From: Sipunculus nudus
Lineage: Eukaryota > Annelida > Sipuncula > Golfingiida > Sipunculidae
Direction: 5' to 3'
Length of the DNA stretch: 64,000 nt
NCBI GenBank assembly: GCA_026874595.1
Contig: CM049318.1
Span: 16,042,241-16,106,240 of the forward strand
The notes under the pieces are model-generated. The model was not told where the DNA came from, did no database searches, and was given only the letters and a program-made list of their open reading frames with translations. Position numbers and translations under genes: made by a program. Shown here piece by piece: positions 9,659-22,600 of the stretch; the first letter of the stretch is position 1; the number at the start of each line of letters is the position of its first letter.

Positions 9659-12187
9659 TTTTAACTCAGCTGACTGAAAGTCAACTGAGCTATAGCCATC
9701 ACCCTTTGTCCTTCTTCGGTCCGTCTTTCCAGCCGTCTGGCATTTAACAGGGCACAAACTGTTACCACTGGACCTAGAATCTTCTTACTTTACATCCAGG
9801 AAGGTCCAAGAAAAATTTCCTTTGAAAAATCAAAATTAAGTCTCTGTTACCTAAATCCTCTGAGATATGGGGCCATGGAATAATTAAAAATTTGATACAA
9901 AGGCTCTGGTATCTGAATGATTACCGTAAAATCTCCACTTAAAACCGCAGTTTAATCAAGAAATTCAAAATCTTGAAATCAGGTTGATTTCCTTAAAGCA
10001 CTGTGCGGTTTATACTAGAAGGGTTTCCTGAATATCTTCCTGACAGACATCGTTTTTGGGCCGGCGAGTGGGGGAAAATATTGCAACTTTCGAAGGCCGT
10101 TCTTAGCAGCAGTCTCGCATGCATGGGAGCCGTGTGTAAATGTATTATTTAAGATTATTTGTTATTTATAAATTAAATATTGCTGAACAGTTTTTGTGTG
10201 ATATATAACTTGTTATGAAATTTTGGTAATTGTCACCAAATAATACGTTTACAACAACCCTGCTGTAACACACAGCGGCCCACTTCGTTGGGCATGCTCA
10301 AGCAAAATTGAAATAAAAGCCTACTTTAAACCCATTTGCGGCATTATTTAGTAATGATTATTTGTTTAAAACGTAAAATGAATAAAAAGCTGACATCGTA
10401 AAGAGTTACACAATGGCAGACGATCGTTTTAAAATCAAGTTTGAGTGCCGCCATGTGCTGAAACGCCCCGGTATTCTGCTAAGAATATTTTGAACGGCTG
10501 TACGTGGTGGGTGGTAAACAGAACAGCCACCTATTTCGTCCCAGCGTGCCTTGCGTGAACACTGCCTTGGCAAAATGGCTCCCCACATGGAAACTTTCTT
10601 CAGGAAAAAAAACTTGCTTACCCGACTGGCCACTTGAATTTTACCTTAAAATTACTCGTTATCAAGCGTCATGTTTCCTATACGTGCGTATCTCGACAAG
10701 GTAACTTCAATTACTTTGATATTTAGTTAAGTTGACCAGCGATGTTTTCAAACGCGCCAGCAAATTGTGACATGGAGCGATGTCAACGTACGATGTGACG
10801 ATGATAATACCGAAGTAACCGGTATGAAAATGATTAGAATCTTCCGAGTAATTCCAGAAAATGGAATTTTCATCAAAAATTTTTAGAATTAAAATATAAA
10901 GTGACTTGAAATGGATCAGAATATTTTTTCCAAAATATAATGACAAATCAGTAGCAAACAAGAATACGGCACGGAATATAAAATCTGTATGAACAGGCAG
11001 AGGTTCACTGGCCCTTACGTCTTCCCAAACTTCATGCTTGAGTGACCCTGCAAAAGTGTTATGGTGTGTTTAAATGAAATGCCCAAGGAATTTAAAAGTG
11101 GACAGGAATGGCCAAGTCGCAACCTACACGTGTTCATTTCTAGATGATAGCTTGATTGTGTCTTTTGTCAAATCATTCCGTAGCAAAAGTTGGTGCGGTT
11201 TTAAAGGGGGGTTCTTAGTATTTGAGCCCCTCGCGATGTCTCACCTGGAATTTCGGCGAAGTCTGGGTGCGGTTTTAATCGGAAGTGCGGTTTTAAGTGG
11301 AGATTTTACGGTAATGCATTGATCACCATGATTCTTTGCATGCATATTGATCATGGAGTGTTTCATCAGTTCCTGTAGACTGGTTGCACCTGTATTTTTT
11401 CAAATTTTTACACATTATTTTCTTTATTTTTGGGACCTTCAAATAAAGCCTCATCTGTTAACAAAGCACAATTTAAATAATAACTGCTTGAACTAGAATC
11501 TTCATACTTGACATCTAGAGAGGTGCATGAAATTTTCCTTTAAAACATAAAATAAGATCTCTGCTAACCTAATTTTCTGAGCTATGGGGCTAGTATATAC
11601 CCCTCAGAATAATTAAAATGTGATATAAAAACAACAGTATCTGAATAATTTATGCACTGATAGCCATGTTTTTTTGCATGCATATTGATCATGGAGTGTT
11701 CCATCAGTTCCCTAAAGACTGGTTGTGCTACTGTATTTTTTAAAATTTTTACACATTTTTTTACTATTTTTAAGAATTTAAAATCAAGCCTTATCTTTTA
11801 TCAGAGCACAAAAAGTCACTGTTTGACCTAGAATTTTCTTACTTATCATCCAAGGAAGTGCATGAAATGTCTTCAATGAAACCTGAAATTAGGTCTCTGT
11901 TACCCATATCCTTTAAGCTATGGGGAAAGTAAGTCCACTCCAGAATAATTAAAATTTTGATACAGATGTTCCAGGATCTGAATAACTGATTCATTGATCG
12001 CCATGATTTTTTGCATGCATATTGATCATGGATTGTTCATCAGTTCCTGCAGACTGGTTGACCACCTGGATTTTTTTTTTCAAAATTTTTCTTTATTTTT
12101 GAGACCTCCACTCAGGGAGTCATATGTTGCCCATGGTTAAATTTTCTCTGAATTCAGCTGAGCGTCATGGCCCATGGGCCACTAGTT
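9659..12187 (+). mobile_element. Hairpin/GTCC-type element with three ~340-bp core units, interrupted
   Basis: The head AACTCAGCTGAC...GTCAACTGAGCTATAG (from 9663) is followed by TCGGTCCGTCTTTCC and CATTTAACAGGGCACAAA. The core units each hold GACCTAGAATCTTC, TACCTAAATCC-like, GATCATGGAGTG and CAGTTCCTGTAGACTGG motifs; they lie at about 9750-9920 plus 11315-11440, 11440-11790 and 11790-12110. The end CAGCTGAGCGTCATGGCCCA (12155-12174) plus TGGGCCACTAGTT is at 12187. The first unit is split by the transposon at 9924-11311, so this element is older than that insertion. Confidence 0.7.
9924..11311. mobile_element. Non-autonomous pogo/mariner-like DNA transposon, perfect 26-bp TIRs
   Basis: The left terminus begins CCGTAAAATCTCCACTTAAA at 9924 and the right terminus is its exact reverse complement ending at 11311. 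TA dinucleotides flank both (9922-9923, 11312-11313), and the match extends to 29 bp if the flanking TTA/TAA is counted. GTGCGGTTTTA-like motifs are repeated near the right end and one sits near 10003. The body is GC- and CpG-richer than the host. Short ORFs at 10406-10704 do not resemble a transposase to my reading, so I call it non-autonomous. The TA duplication and the CCGTAAAATCTC-type terminus suggest the Tc1/mariner-pogo group (inference). It sits inside the element at 9659-12187. Confidence 0.82.
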
Positions 12188-12448
12188 AGACAATCCCTAT
12201 AAGAGTAATATACCCTAACACCTAAAATAATGGCTTAGAACTATTTATATTAGAATCCATTCATACTCCTATTTTTGTATAACTCCCAACTTTGTGTGCC
12301 TGTCTCAATGATGAGGTCAATTGCATCTACCAACTCGATCGGCCTCTAAGTAAAATATGAACAGTCTATGATTATGTTGGAAACTGTGTGTGTGTTAATA
12401 TAAAATAGAATTATTTTAGAATTATATGATTGGGTGAATCGCTTTTTT

Positions 12449-12792
12449 AGCTCAGGTGACTGTAACTCATCTAGCATAACATTGATGGAGGTCCTTGGAT
12501 AATCTCTTTGAAAACCTGAAATGGGGTCATGGTGACCTTCATATTCTGTGAGCTATGGAGCAGAAATATGATTTAGAGCACCCAGACAGACTGGGTCCAT
12601 TATTCTTGGAACCTTCTTTTGTGAAATACAGGAGGGTCCTTGGCAAGTCTCCTTTGAATCCTGAAATTTGAAATTTCTGTCCATTTTCAACAATAGTAAC
12701 ATTAGCTATAGGCTCACACACAATAACATTAATAAAAAAAATGAGCACCCAGTCAAATTTAGCTGAGCCTCATGGTCCATGGGCCACTTGTT
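12449..12792 (+). mobile_element. Short complete hairpin-type element (~344 bp)
   Basis: Starts AGCTCAGGTGACTGTAACTC at 12449 and ends with AGCTGAGCCTCATGGTCCAT then GGGCCACTTGTT at 12792. It carries only about two diverged short core units of the type seen at 21.4-22.6 kb (GGAGGTCCTTGG and GGAGGGTCCTTGG). The GTCC stretch is missing. This is a useful minimal copy for defining both ends. Confidence 0.7.
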
Positions 12793-13548
12793 TTGTGCAG
12801 TAAATTACAAGATAAAAAGAAACAAATGGGTGTTATGCAGATTCGAATATGTGTGGTAAAACACAGATGTTTGGGAAACACCTGTTCAACCTAATGTTCC
12901 AAAATGCTTCTTGTTCTAAGGAGTGTTTATAGTATTAATTAATATATTCTAAATATGTACAAATTTAACCATGCTTGCCTCATGAAGTTACAGTATAAAA
13001 TAAGTTACCGTAAATCCTCTTTTATTGATGTGGCCTTAAAAAGAAACCCAAAATAAAAAATCGACTTTTTTTTTAACCCTTAGTGCAGCCAACAATAGAT
13101 TGTTTGTCTGAAATGAACTATGAAAAGACCACATGCCCTGACGTGCTGCTGCTTTTGGCAATAATAGGAGATCAAGTACACCACAGAGGAAATACTCTTC
13201 ATAGTCACAGAATTATTGTATGAATTGTATAGTCAAAATTTTCATTTAAAATATTTATTTTCATGCAAATTGTTTACATTGAACAATAATAACGCTAATT
13301 ACAAGTTTACTATGAATGAGATTATTTATGGTTAGGACTGTTTGCGAAATCGTTCATAACTTTTGACAAAGCTGGATTCAGTGCCTCGAATTCCATTTTG
13401 TTAGCAAATCTGTGAGATTATGTGATGGTGTAGTGTTGTTCATCATCTGAAAGTTAACCCATACTATTTCAAAAACGGCAGAAGTTATCATCACCAAACC
13501 TTATGCAAAAATTCAGTCATGTAAAAAACTATTAGATTTTGCTTTTTT
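12793..13548. other. AT-rich intron sequence with one transposon-like end
   Basis: TTACCGTAAATCCTCTTTTA at about 13008 resembles a MITE terminus but no inverted partner was found nearby. The rest is unremarkable. Confidence 0.4.
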
Positions 13549-16500
13549 AGCTCAGCTGACTTTCAGTCATGCTGAGCTATAGCGATCACTCTTTGTCCGT
13601 CGTCCGTCAGTCCGTCTGTCCGTCTGTCCATCGTGCCGTCCATCTGTCCGTCTGTCCGTTAACTAGGCACAAATCGTAACCGCTGGACCTAGAACCTTGT
13701 AACTTGACATTCTGAGAGGTCGATAAAAAATCTCCTTGGAAACCAGAAATTAGGTCTCTGTTACCCATATCCTTCGAGCTATGGGGCCCCAAAGTACCCC
13801 CCAGAATAGTCAAAAATTTCATACAAAAACTTCAATATCTCATTAACTACATCACTGCTGGTCATGATTTTTGGCATACATTTTTATTATGAGATGGTCA
13901 AACAGTTCCTGCAGACTGGTGGCGCCATCTGTATTTTTCGATTTTTAATGAATTTTTTTCTCTATTTTTGAGACCGTAAAAATGTGAACATCTGTTAACA
14001 GGGCACAAATCGAAACCACTGGACCTAGAATCTTCATTCTTGACACACAGGGAGACCCATGAAAAGTCTCCATGGAAACCTGAAATTAGGTCTCTGTTAC
14101 CCATATCCTATGAGTTATGGGGCCCCAAAGTACCCCCCAGAATAGTCAAAAATTTCATACAAAAACTTCAATATCTCATTAACTACATCACTGATGGTCA
14201 TGATTTTTGGCATACATATTGATCATGAGATGTTTCAACAGTTTCTGCAGACTTGTGTCGCCACCTTTATTTTTCGATTTTTTATGAATAGTTTTCTCTA
14301 TTTTTGAGATCCTTTAAGAATGTGAACATCTGTTAATAGGGCACAAATTGTATAGACTGATTCTAGAATCTTCATTCTTTACACAGTGAGAGACCTATTA
14401 AAAGTCTCCGTTGAAATCAGAAATTAGGTCTCTGTTACCCATATCCTTTGAGCTATGGGGCCCCAAATTACCCCCCCCCAGAATAGCATAAAAATTTCAT
14501 ACTAAAACTTCAATATCTCATTAAATACATCACTGAAGGTCATGATTTTTGAAATACATATTGATCATGAGATGTTTCAACAGTTTCTGCAGACTGGTGG
14601 CGCCACCTATATTTTTTCGATTTTTTACAAATAGTTTTCTCTATTTTTGAGACCTTTAAGAATGTGAACATCTGTTAACAGGGCACAAATCGTATAGACT
14701 GGACCTAGAATCTTCATTCTTAACACAGTGAGAGACCAGAAATTAGGTCTCTGTTACCCATATCCTTTGAGCTATGGGGCCCCAAAGTACCCCCCCACCA
14801 AGAATAGCAAAAAAATTTCATACAAAAACTTCAATATCTCATTAACTACATAACTGCTGGTCATGATTTTTGGCATACATTTTAATTATGAGATGGTCCA
14901 TCAGTTCCTGCAGACTGGTGGCGCCACCTGTATTTTTCAATTTTTTACGAATTTTTTTCTCTATTTTTGAGACCTTAAAAAATGTGAACATCTGTTAACA
15001 GGGCACAAATCGTAACGACTGGACCTAGAATCTTCATTCTTGACACACAGGGAGACCCATAAAAGTCTCCATGGAAACCTGAAATTAGGTCTCTGTTACC
15101 CATATCCTATGAGCTATGGGGCCCCAAAGTACCCTCCAGAATAGTCAAAAATTTCATACAAAAACTTCAATATCTCATTAACTACATCACTGATGGTCAT
15201 GATTTTTTGCATACATATTGATCATGAGATGTTTCAACAGTTTCTGCAGACTCGTGGCGCCGCCTATATTTTTTCGATTTTTTACGAATAGTTTTCTCTA
15301 TTTTTTAGAGCTTAAAGAATGTGAACATCTGTTAACAGGGCACAAATCGTAACAACTGGACCTAGAATCTTCATTCTTGACACACAGGGAGACCTATGAA
15401 AAGTCTCCATGGAAACCTGAAATTAGGTCTCTGTTACTCATATCCTATGAGCTATGGGGCCCCAAAGTACCCCCCAGAATAGTAAAAAATTTCATACAAA
15501 AACTTCAATATCTCATTAACTACATCACTGATGGTCATGATTTTTGGCATACATATTGATCATGAGATGTTTCAACAGTTTCTGCAGACTGGTGGCGCCA
15601 CCTATATTTTTTCGATTTTTTACGAAAGTTTTCTCTATTTTTTAGAGCTTTAAGAATGTGAACATCTGTTAACAGGGCACAAATCGTATAGACTGGACCT
15701 AGAATCTTCATTCTTTACACAGTGAGAGACCTATAAAAAGTCTCCATGGAAACCAGAAATTAGGTCTCTGTTACCCATATCCTTTGAGCTATGGGGCCCT
15801 AAAGTACCCCCCCCCACCAAGAATAGCAAAAAAATTTCATACAAAAACTTCAATATCTCATTAACTACATCACTGCTGGTCATGATTTTTGGCATACATT
15901 TTAATTATGAGATGGTCCATCAGTTCCTGCAGACTGGTGGCGCCACCTGTATTTTTCAATTTTTTACGAATTTTTTTCTCTATTTTTGAGACCTTAAAAA
16001 ATGTGAACATCTGTTAACAGGGCACAAATTGTAACGACTGGACCTAGAATCTTCATTCTTGACACACAGGGAGACCCATAAAAAGTCTCAATGGAAACCT
16101 GAAATTAGGTCTCTGTTACCCATATCCTATGAGCTATGGGGCCCCAAAGTACCCCCCAGAATAGTCAAAAATTTTATACAAAAACTTCAATATCTCATTA
16201 ACTACATCACTGGTCATGATTTTTGGCATACATGTTGATCATGAGATGTTTCAACAGTTTCTGAAGACTGGTGGCGCCACCTGTATTTTTTGATATTTTA
16301 CGAATAGTTTTCTCTATTTTTGAGACCTTTAAGAATGTGAACATCTGTTAACAGGGCACAAATCGTATAGACTGGACCTAGAATCTTCATTCTTTACACA
16401 GTGAGAGACCTATAAAAAGTCTCCATGGAAACCTGAAATTAGGTCTCTGTTACCCATATCCTATGAGCTATGTGGCCCCAAAGTACCCCCCCCCCAGAAT

Positions 16501-17307
16501 AGCATAAAAATTTCATACTAAAACTTCAATATCTCATTAACTACATCACTGATGGTCATGATTTTTTGCATACATATTGATCATGAGATGTTTCATCAGT
16601 TTCTGCAGACTGGTGGCGCCACCTGTATTTTTCAATTTTTTACGAATTGTTTTCACAAATCGTATAGACTGGACCTAGAATCTTCATTCTTAACACATTG
16701 AGAGACCTATTACATCTCCATGGAAACCTGAAATAAGGTCTCTGTTTCCCATATCCTTTTTGCCCCCCCCCCCCGAATGATGGAAAATTTCATACAAACT
16801 ACAAATTTTTTTCTCTATTTTTGAGACCTTTAAAGAATAGGTTATCTGTGAACAGGGTACAAATCGTAACAACTGGACCTAGAATCTTCATTCTTGTCAT
16901 GCAAGGAGGCCCATGAAACGTTTCTGTGGAAACCTGAAATTAGGTCTCTGTTTCCCATATCCTTCAAGCTATAGAACTCCAAAGTATCCTTCAGAATAAT
17001 GGACAATTTGATAAAAATGCTGAAGTATCTGAACAACTAATCCAGAGACCACCATGCTTCTTTGCATGGATATTGACCATTAAGTGTTTTTATTCGTTTC
17101 TGCAGACTGGTGGAGCCACCTGTATTTTTTTTTTTTATTTTTTTCTCTATTTTTTATATATATCAATACAGACACAATCTCAGCCTGTTGGTTAATCTGT
17201 TTAATGCTTCAGTTGAATGGGTATATACTACCATTCAGATGATAAAATTTCCTTTTTGCAAATCTCTTCCCATTCAGCTGAGCATCATGACCCATGGGTC
17301 ACTTGTT
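13549..17307 (+). mobile_element. Full-length hairpin/GTCC-type element with ~11 tandem 336-bp core units
   Basis: Both ends are clear. The head AGCTCAGCTGACTTTCAGTC at 13549 continues into ATGCTGAGCT, making a hairpin, then the GTCCGTC stretch 13595-13655 and GTTAACTAGGCACAAATCG. The tail CAGCTGAGCATCATGACCCA with TGGGTCACTTGTT ends at 17307. Between them the GCACAAATCG/TTG landmark recurs at about 13668, 14004, 14340, 14682, 15003, 15339, 15677, 16022 and 16356, a period near 336 bp. Two shortened units (about 16656, 16858) finish the array. Each unit contains a GGTGGCGCCACCTG palindrome and GGGGCCCCAAAGTACC. The 60-codon ORFs at 14040 and 15377 are repeats of one another and not genes. Confidence 0.85.
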
Positions 17308-17892
17308 TTGGCTATCTGATTTACTTTAGATTTTATTGGGAAAAAACTAAAAACACTTTAAAACCCTTCTTCTCTGAAACTGTCAAGCCAAAACATGCAA
17401 CATTTAACAGAAATAATCCCTAAAAGAATTTTTCTCAGGATTATTCAAATGGTTACAGTTCAGAGAATTTTGGCTGAGATACAGGAAGCTGAACTTAGTC
17501 ATTTGGACGAAAAAGGGATACTAAAATTACAATTTCAGAAAGGGCTGGTGCTATCATCTCCAAATTTTATGCAAATGATGGTGACAAGAGTCTTATTTGA
17601 AATTGAAGTATTGGTGGCACCACCCAAATTGACATTCTCTGTACAGGGGTCATCAGGACATTAATCCAGAATTTCTCAGGAATAGCAGGAACTAGCATCC
17701 CCAAATTTTATCCAAAAATCTATCACATATCAAATGTTGTGGGATTGAGTGTTTAGTGGCACGATCTGAATTAAACTTACATTTTATTGGGAAAAAGCTA
17801 GAAAACATTTGAAAATCTTTTCTGAAATTATTCAGCCAATTGGTTCAATATTTCACCAAAATAATCTCAGAGACCAGCTCTGTCTAGTTTTT
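17308..17892. repeat. Diverged repeat with ~400-bp period
   Basis: TTTATTGGGAAAAAACTA near 17333 recurs as TTTATTGGGAAAAAGCTAG near 17783, and the surrounding AACA-rich and AATAATC pieces recur in the same order. Probably the remains of another tandem-core element. An 89-codon ORF (17395-17664) lies inside and I do not accept it as a gene. Confidence 0.45.
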
Positions 17893-18640
17893 AGCTCAGC
17901 TGACTGTAAGTCACTGATCTGAGCTATAGTCGTGGTCCTTTGTCCATCCGTCCGTCCGTCCGGCTGTTAACAGGGCACTTTTAAAACCGTTAGACCTACG
18001 ATTCCAAAACTTTGCATACCATTAGATGTCCCCAAAATCTCCTACTATACCGAAAATTGGGTCATTAGGACTTCGTTCCTTTGAGACATAAAGGAAAAAC
18101 CTGCGTTTTCCATAAAAAAGCCATTGTTACACTTCAAGGCTGCCTAATATCAAAACCACTGATCTGTTTTTGATCATATTTAGTATTCGTATTCTTCCAT
18201 ACATTTTCTATGAACATACCACAAATTAGGTCAGTATTAGGTATTATTTTGAAGTTATGGGCCCAAATAAAATGCAATTTTTTAAAAATCAGGAAATATA
18301 TTTACTCGCCTAACATGAGAATTGCTGAAGCTGGAGACTTTTTTTTCAGGAATATAATTTTATTTAATCAAGATTCAATTGTTTACCCAAAATTAGATCT
18401 GAATTTTGCAAATTTTTCAAGTTATTAGCATAAATAAAAAATCAATACCTTAAATTTTGTTCAAATTTGGCAATGGCGCATTTTTTCCCTGTAAGCACTG
18501 TTGATTTAATTTTTACAGCATATATACATAAGGATTTAATCTTTTAAAATCTGAAATTTCAAAGGAATTGATTGAAAAGAGTAGCTTTTATTCAAGTTTT
18601 CATACACCATGTCAAGTGTTGTTTACATCTAGCCCACCTA
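17893..18640 (+). mobile_element. Hairpin/GTCC-type element, long-form single unit
   Basis: The head AGCTCAGCTGACTGTAAGTC is followed by GTCCATCCGTCCGTCCGTCC. The rest aligns by eye with the units at 215-960 and 960-1600 (CATACCATTAGATGTCCCC near 18017, AATGCAATTTTTTAAAAATC near 18260). The right end is not clear. Confidence 0.6.
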
Positions 18641-19638
18641 GTAGTACAGCCTTCACTTGTGTTTTGTAGTGCCACTCCAGGCAGCTTGCCTTGGCTCAGC
18701 TTGGCCACTACTAGCAGGCTTCCCCTCTGCCCTGCACTCCTCCCCACCTCCCCAGATGGTGCATAAACTAGATGAATGTTATAATTTTCTGTATTTGATT
18801 CATTCTCATTCTAGCCTATGCTACGGTTTAGATTTTGTATTGTACAAGGGTTACAATAATTGCATTGTACCCATACATAGGGTTACTATGATTAAAGTGC
18901 ACATTTAATTGTGTCTATACAAAGTTGTGTATAGTTATAATTGTGGATGAAAGTGTGGATGTTCATCAGATAAGTAATTCCTTATTTCAGAAGAGTAAAA
19001 ACTTCAAGAGGTGTGAAACTGACTTTTAATTCCAGTTATAAATTATAGTTGGGAGTATGTATTTGGCACAATGATATTGTTTGTCCCTCATTCAACCAAC
19101 AGTGTGTATACTTCATCTGAAAAGATGTTTTTCTATCAACTTTACTGAATCTTTTATTTCCATGAATGTACAGCATTGTAGTTCAGCATTGACTGAAAAT
19201 TCTGATGTCCAAAACTTTTTATTAGTGATTCAAGAAATAATCTAGAACATGCCATGTTGTGGCATTATTTTCTTTTAAATTGAGTTCAAACATTTGAGAT
19301 TTAGAAATATTAAATATATATATATATGTGTATGCATAATACAAACCGATATGAGTTACACTCTTGATAAATGATGATTGCAACTTAGAATTCTGATATT
19401 TTAATTTTCTTTTCAGATTATTTTATTACAAATTTATAAAACTAAATAAAAAGATGAATCTGATAAAAACTATTAATGGAAAAGAGGATATGCTAAAAAA
19501 GATTTTAATATAAACTTAAATGCATAATTCCCCTGAAAGTAAAATAAAGGTATTAGTCCAATCTGTCCACTTGCCTGTTCATCTGTAAATTTTTCATATG
19601 CATCACAGTAAATCTCAAAACTTTTACTGTTTTTTTTT
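18641..19638. other. Intron sequence, nothing recognised
   Basis: One short (TA)n(TG)n tract near 19310-19330. No exon with both splice sites and a compatible phase was found by eye. Confidence 0.4.
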
Positions 19639-22600
19639 AGCTCAGCTGACTGTAAGTCATCTGAGCAATAGTGATCACCCTGTGTCCAGCGTCTGGCCGG
19701 CTGTCTGGCCGTCCGTCCGTTAACAGGGCATAAATTGTAACCGTAAGATCTAGAAACTTCTAACTTTAAATCCAGGGAGGTCCTTGGCAAATCTCCTTGG
19801 AAACCTGAAATAAGGTCATGTTGACCTATATTTTGTGACTTACAGGCATTTTTGGAAATCCTAGGCAAATGTCTTTGGAAACGTGAAACAAGGTTACTGT
19901 GACCTATATTCTGCAACCTAAAGGGAAAAGATGTCATACGAACACCCTGAATGTCAGATGGGGACAATTCGTATTTGTGGAGCCTAGAAACTTCTAACAC
20001 AATATCCTGGGAGTTTCTAGGCAAATCTCCTTGGAAACCTGAAATTAGGTCATGGTAACCTATACTTTATGACCTACAGGCAAAAAAAAAATGATTTATG
20101 CTCTATCACACCAACATGCACACACCTGAACCTGCTCACAATTATCCAATAATTAATCAAAACTTGATAATATCATTCATACCCATCCAGTCACTTGCTC
20201 TGTTCTCGGAAGTGCTGAAAGAAGCGCACAAGACATGGAATTGTGGGGAAAACTGGCCGAGGTTTATTAAAAATAACATTAAAATTTTCATATTCAACAT
20301 ATTCAGCAATTATCCCTTCTTTCCCACTGACGGGAAGGTGGGGTACAACACGCCATATATATTGTATAGGTCATACTAAAAGTAAAAGTAGTAGTAGTAA
20401 AAGTAAACAGTTTACACCTCGACAAATATACTGCTTAGAAACAACATTCAATAAACTTTAAAATTTTAACATTAATAAGAAGAACACTTGAGTGCTTTAG
20501 TCGGTGGTGTAAGGAGTGGTGGTGGGTTTTTCTTCCAGATAGTACATTGCTGGTTGTCGTTTTTTATGTCAGATGAATTTGCTGGTCGTCGTTTCTCCTG
20601 GTAATAGTGATAGATGGCTGCCGAGTCCTGGTTGACGAGTGATTTTGTCCTAGCGCGGGCATGTCTTCTCAAACAATGTCCTGGACTGCTATTTGCCAGT
20701 ACTTACTTCCGGTTTGCAGTGCATGATGGTTGCCCCAGATCTTTCTTAATATAATATTTCAGTAATGGAGTTTTTAGTCCAGTTAGAATACGGATGGGAA
20801 TGTATGTAACATAAACTTACTAATCGTGACCCTCCTTGTCAAAGTGAGGTCATCTGTAATCATTATTCAAAATCTAGCTACCTTGAACTTCCGCCCTCTT
20901 GTAAGCAGTGCCACCATATTGGATATTCACCCTCTCCTATAGTTAATTCCGTGTCTTCATGAACTGGTTATACTGCAGATAAAATTAAACTACTTGTTTC
21001 AAATGAATCTGCTTATTTAGCAAGGTCCTCACGCTGCTGGCTATGGGTTTCCATATGTTAAGAGTACCAGATTTCCCAGAACACAGTGTTAATTACCTTT
21101 TACCTTAATTATCGCCCAGCCCCCCCATACTAATAACGATGTCAGCCCTCCAAGTATTCTCACTATTTGTGGGTACAGTTTTTAACCCTGATTTGGTTAT
21201 CATTACCTTCTTTTCAACCAGGCAGGTCTTGGGCTTTAAATATTTGTGTATATACTAGTATTGTCCCCCCCCCCCCCCCCCAGTATCATTTCCTTTTAAT
21301 GGCGCCCAACACAAAACACTGATGGTGTGGCGAGCATAAAATTATTATCTGCTTGGGGCAGAGTAATTGTATTTTTAGCATTTAGACAGTCAGATGGGGC
21401 ACAAATTGAATGGATAAGGCCTAGAATTCTCCAATGTGACTTTTAGGGAGGTCCTAGGCAGATCTACTTGAAAACCTGAAATAAGGTCATGGTGACCTAT
21501 ATTTTGTGACCTACAGGCCGAAAACATGATTTTGAGGACCCAGTCATTCAGATTGGGCACAAATAGTTTCCATTAGGCCTAGAATCCTCCAACGTGACAT
21601 GTAGGGAGGTCATAGGCAAATGTCCTTGGAAACCTTAAATTAGGTCACTGTGACCTATATTTTGTGACCTATAGGAAAAAGATGTTTAATGAACACCCTG
21701 AATGTCAGATGGTAACAAATAGTATCTGTAAGGCTTAGAATCTTCTTACACAATTTCCTGAGAGGCACTAGGTAAATCTCCTTGGGAACTTGAAATTAGG
21801 TCATGGTGACCTACATTTTGTGAACTGCGAGACAAAAACCCAATTTTGAGTACCCTGAATCTCAGATGGGCACTAATCATATCTGTTAGGCCTAGAATCT
21901 TCTAATCCAACATCCTGGAAGGTCCTAGGCAAATCTCCTTGGAAACCTGAAATTAGGTCATGGTGACCTACATTTTATGACCTACAGGCCAAAAATGTAT
22001 TATGAGCATCAAGGAAAGTCAGGCAGGGCACACACTGTATTTGTAAGGCCTAGAATCTTCTAATTTAATATTCTGAGACGTCATTGGCCAATGTCTGTGG
22101 GAAACTGAAATTAGGTCACAATGACTTATATTTTGTGAACTTTAGGAAAAGAAGTCATAAAGGTACCCAGACAGTCAGTCAGGGCACACATTGTATCTGT
22201 TAGGCTTAGAATCTTTTAATATTAAATTCAGCGAGGTCTTAGTCAAGTGTCCTTGGAAACATGAAATTAGATCATGGTGACCTATATTGTGTGACCTATG
22301 GGCTGAAAAATGGTTTTGAGCACCCAGACAGACAAGGCACAAATTGTATCCATTAGCCCTAGAATCTTCTAAAATGACATTGAGGGAAATCCTTGGCAAT
22401 TCTCCTTGGAAACCTGAAATTGGATCATGGTGACCTATATTCTGCCAGCTATGGACCAGTAACATGATTTTGAGCACCCAGACAGACAGGGTACAAATTG
22501 TATCCATTTTCCTTGGAACCCTCTATTGTGAAATCCAGGGGGGTCCTGGGCAGGTCTCCTATGATTCCTGAAATTTTTATTTTCTGTCCACTTTTTAACA

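Noticed and set aside
10406-10704. Short ORFs inside the DNA transposon as transposase or captured exon
   Set aside because: No DDE/D motif, helix-turn-helix or recognisable domain. A short frame starting at 10412 stops after about 26 codons.
17395-17664. 89-codon plus-strand ORF as a gene
   Set aside because: It is inside a diverged tandem repeat, without splice sites or homologous domain, and neighbouring units do not keep the frame.
19473-20024. 183-codon minus-strand ORF
   Set aside because: It crosses from non-repeat DNA into several 155-bp core units. The repeated peptide pattern (DLISGFQGDLPRTSL-like) is the unit read backwards and recurs in other elements.
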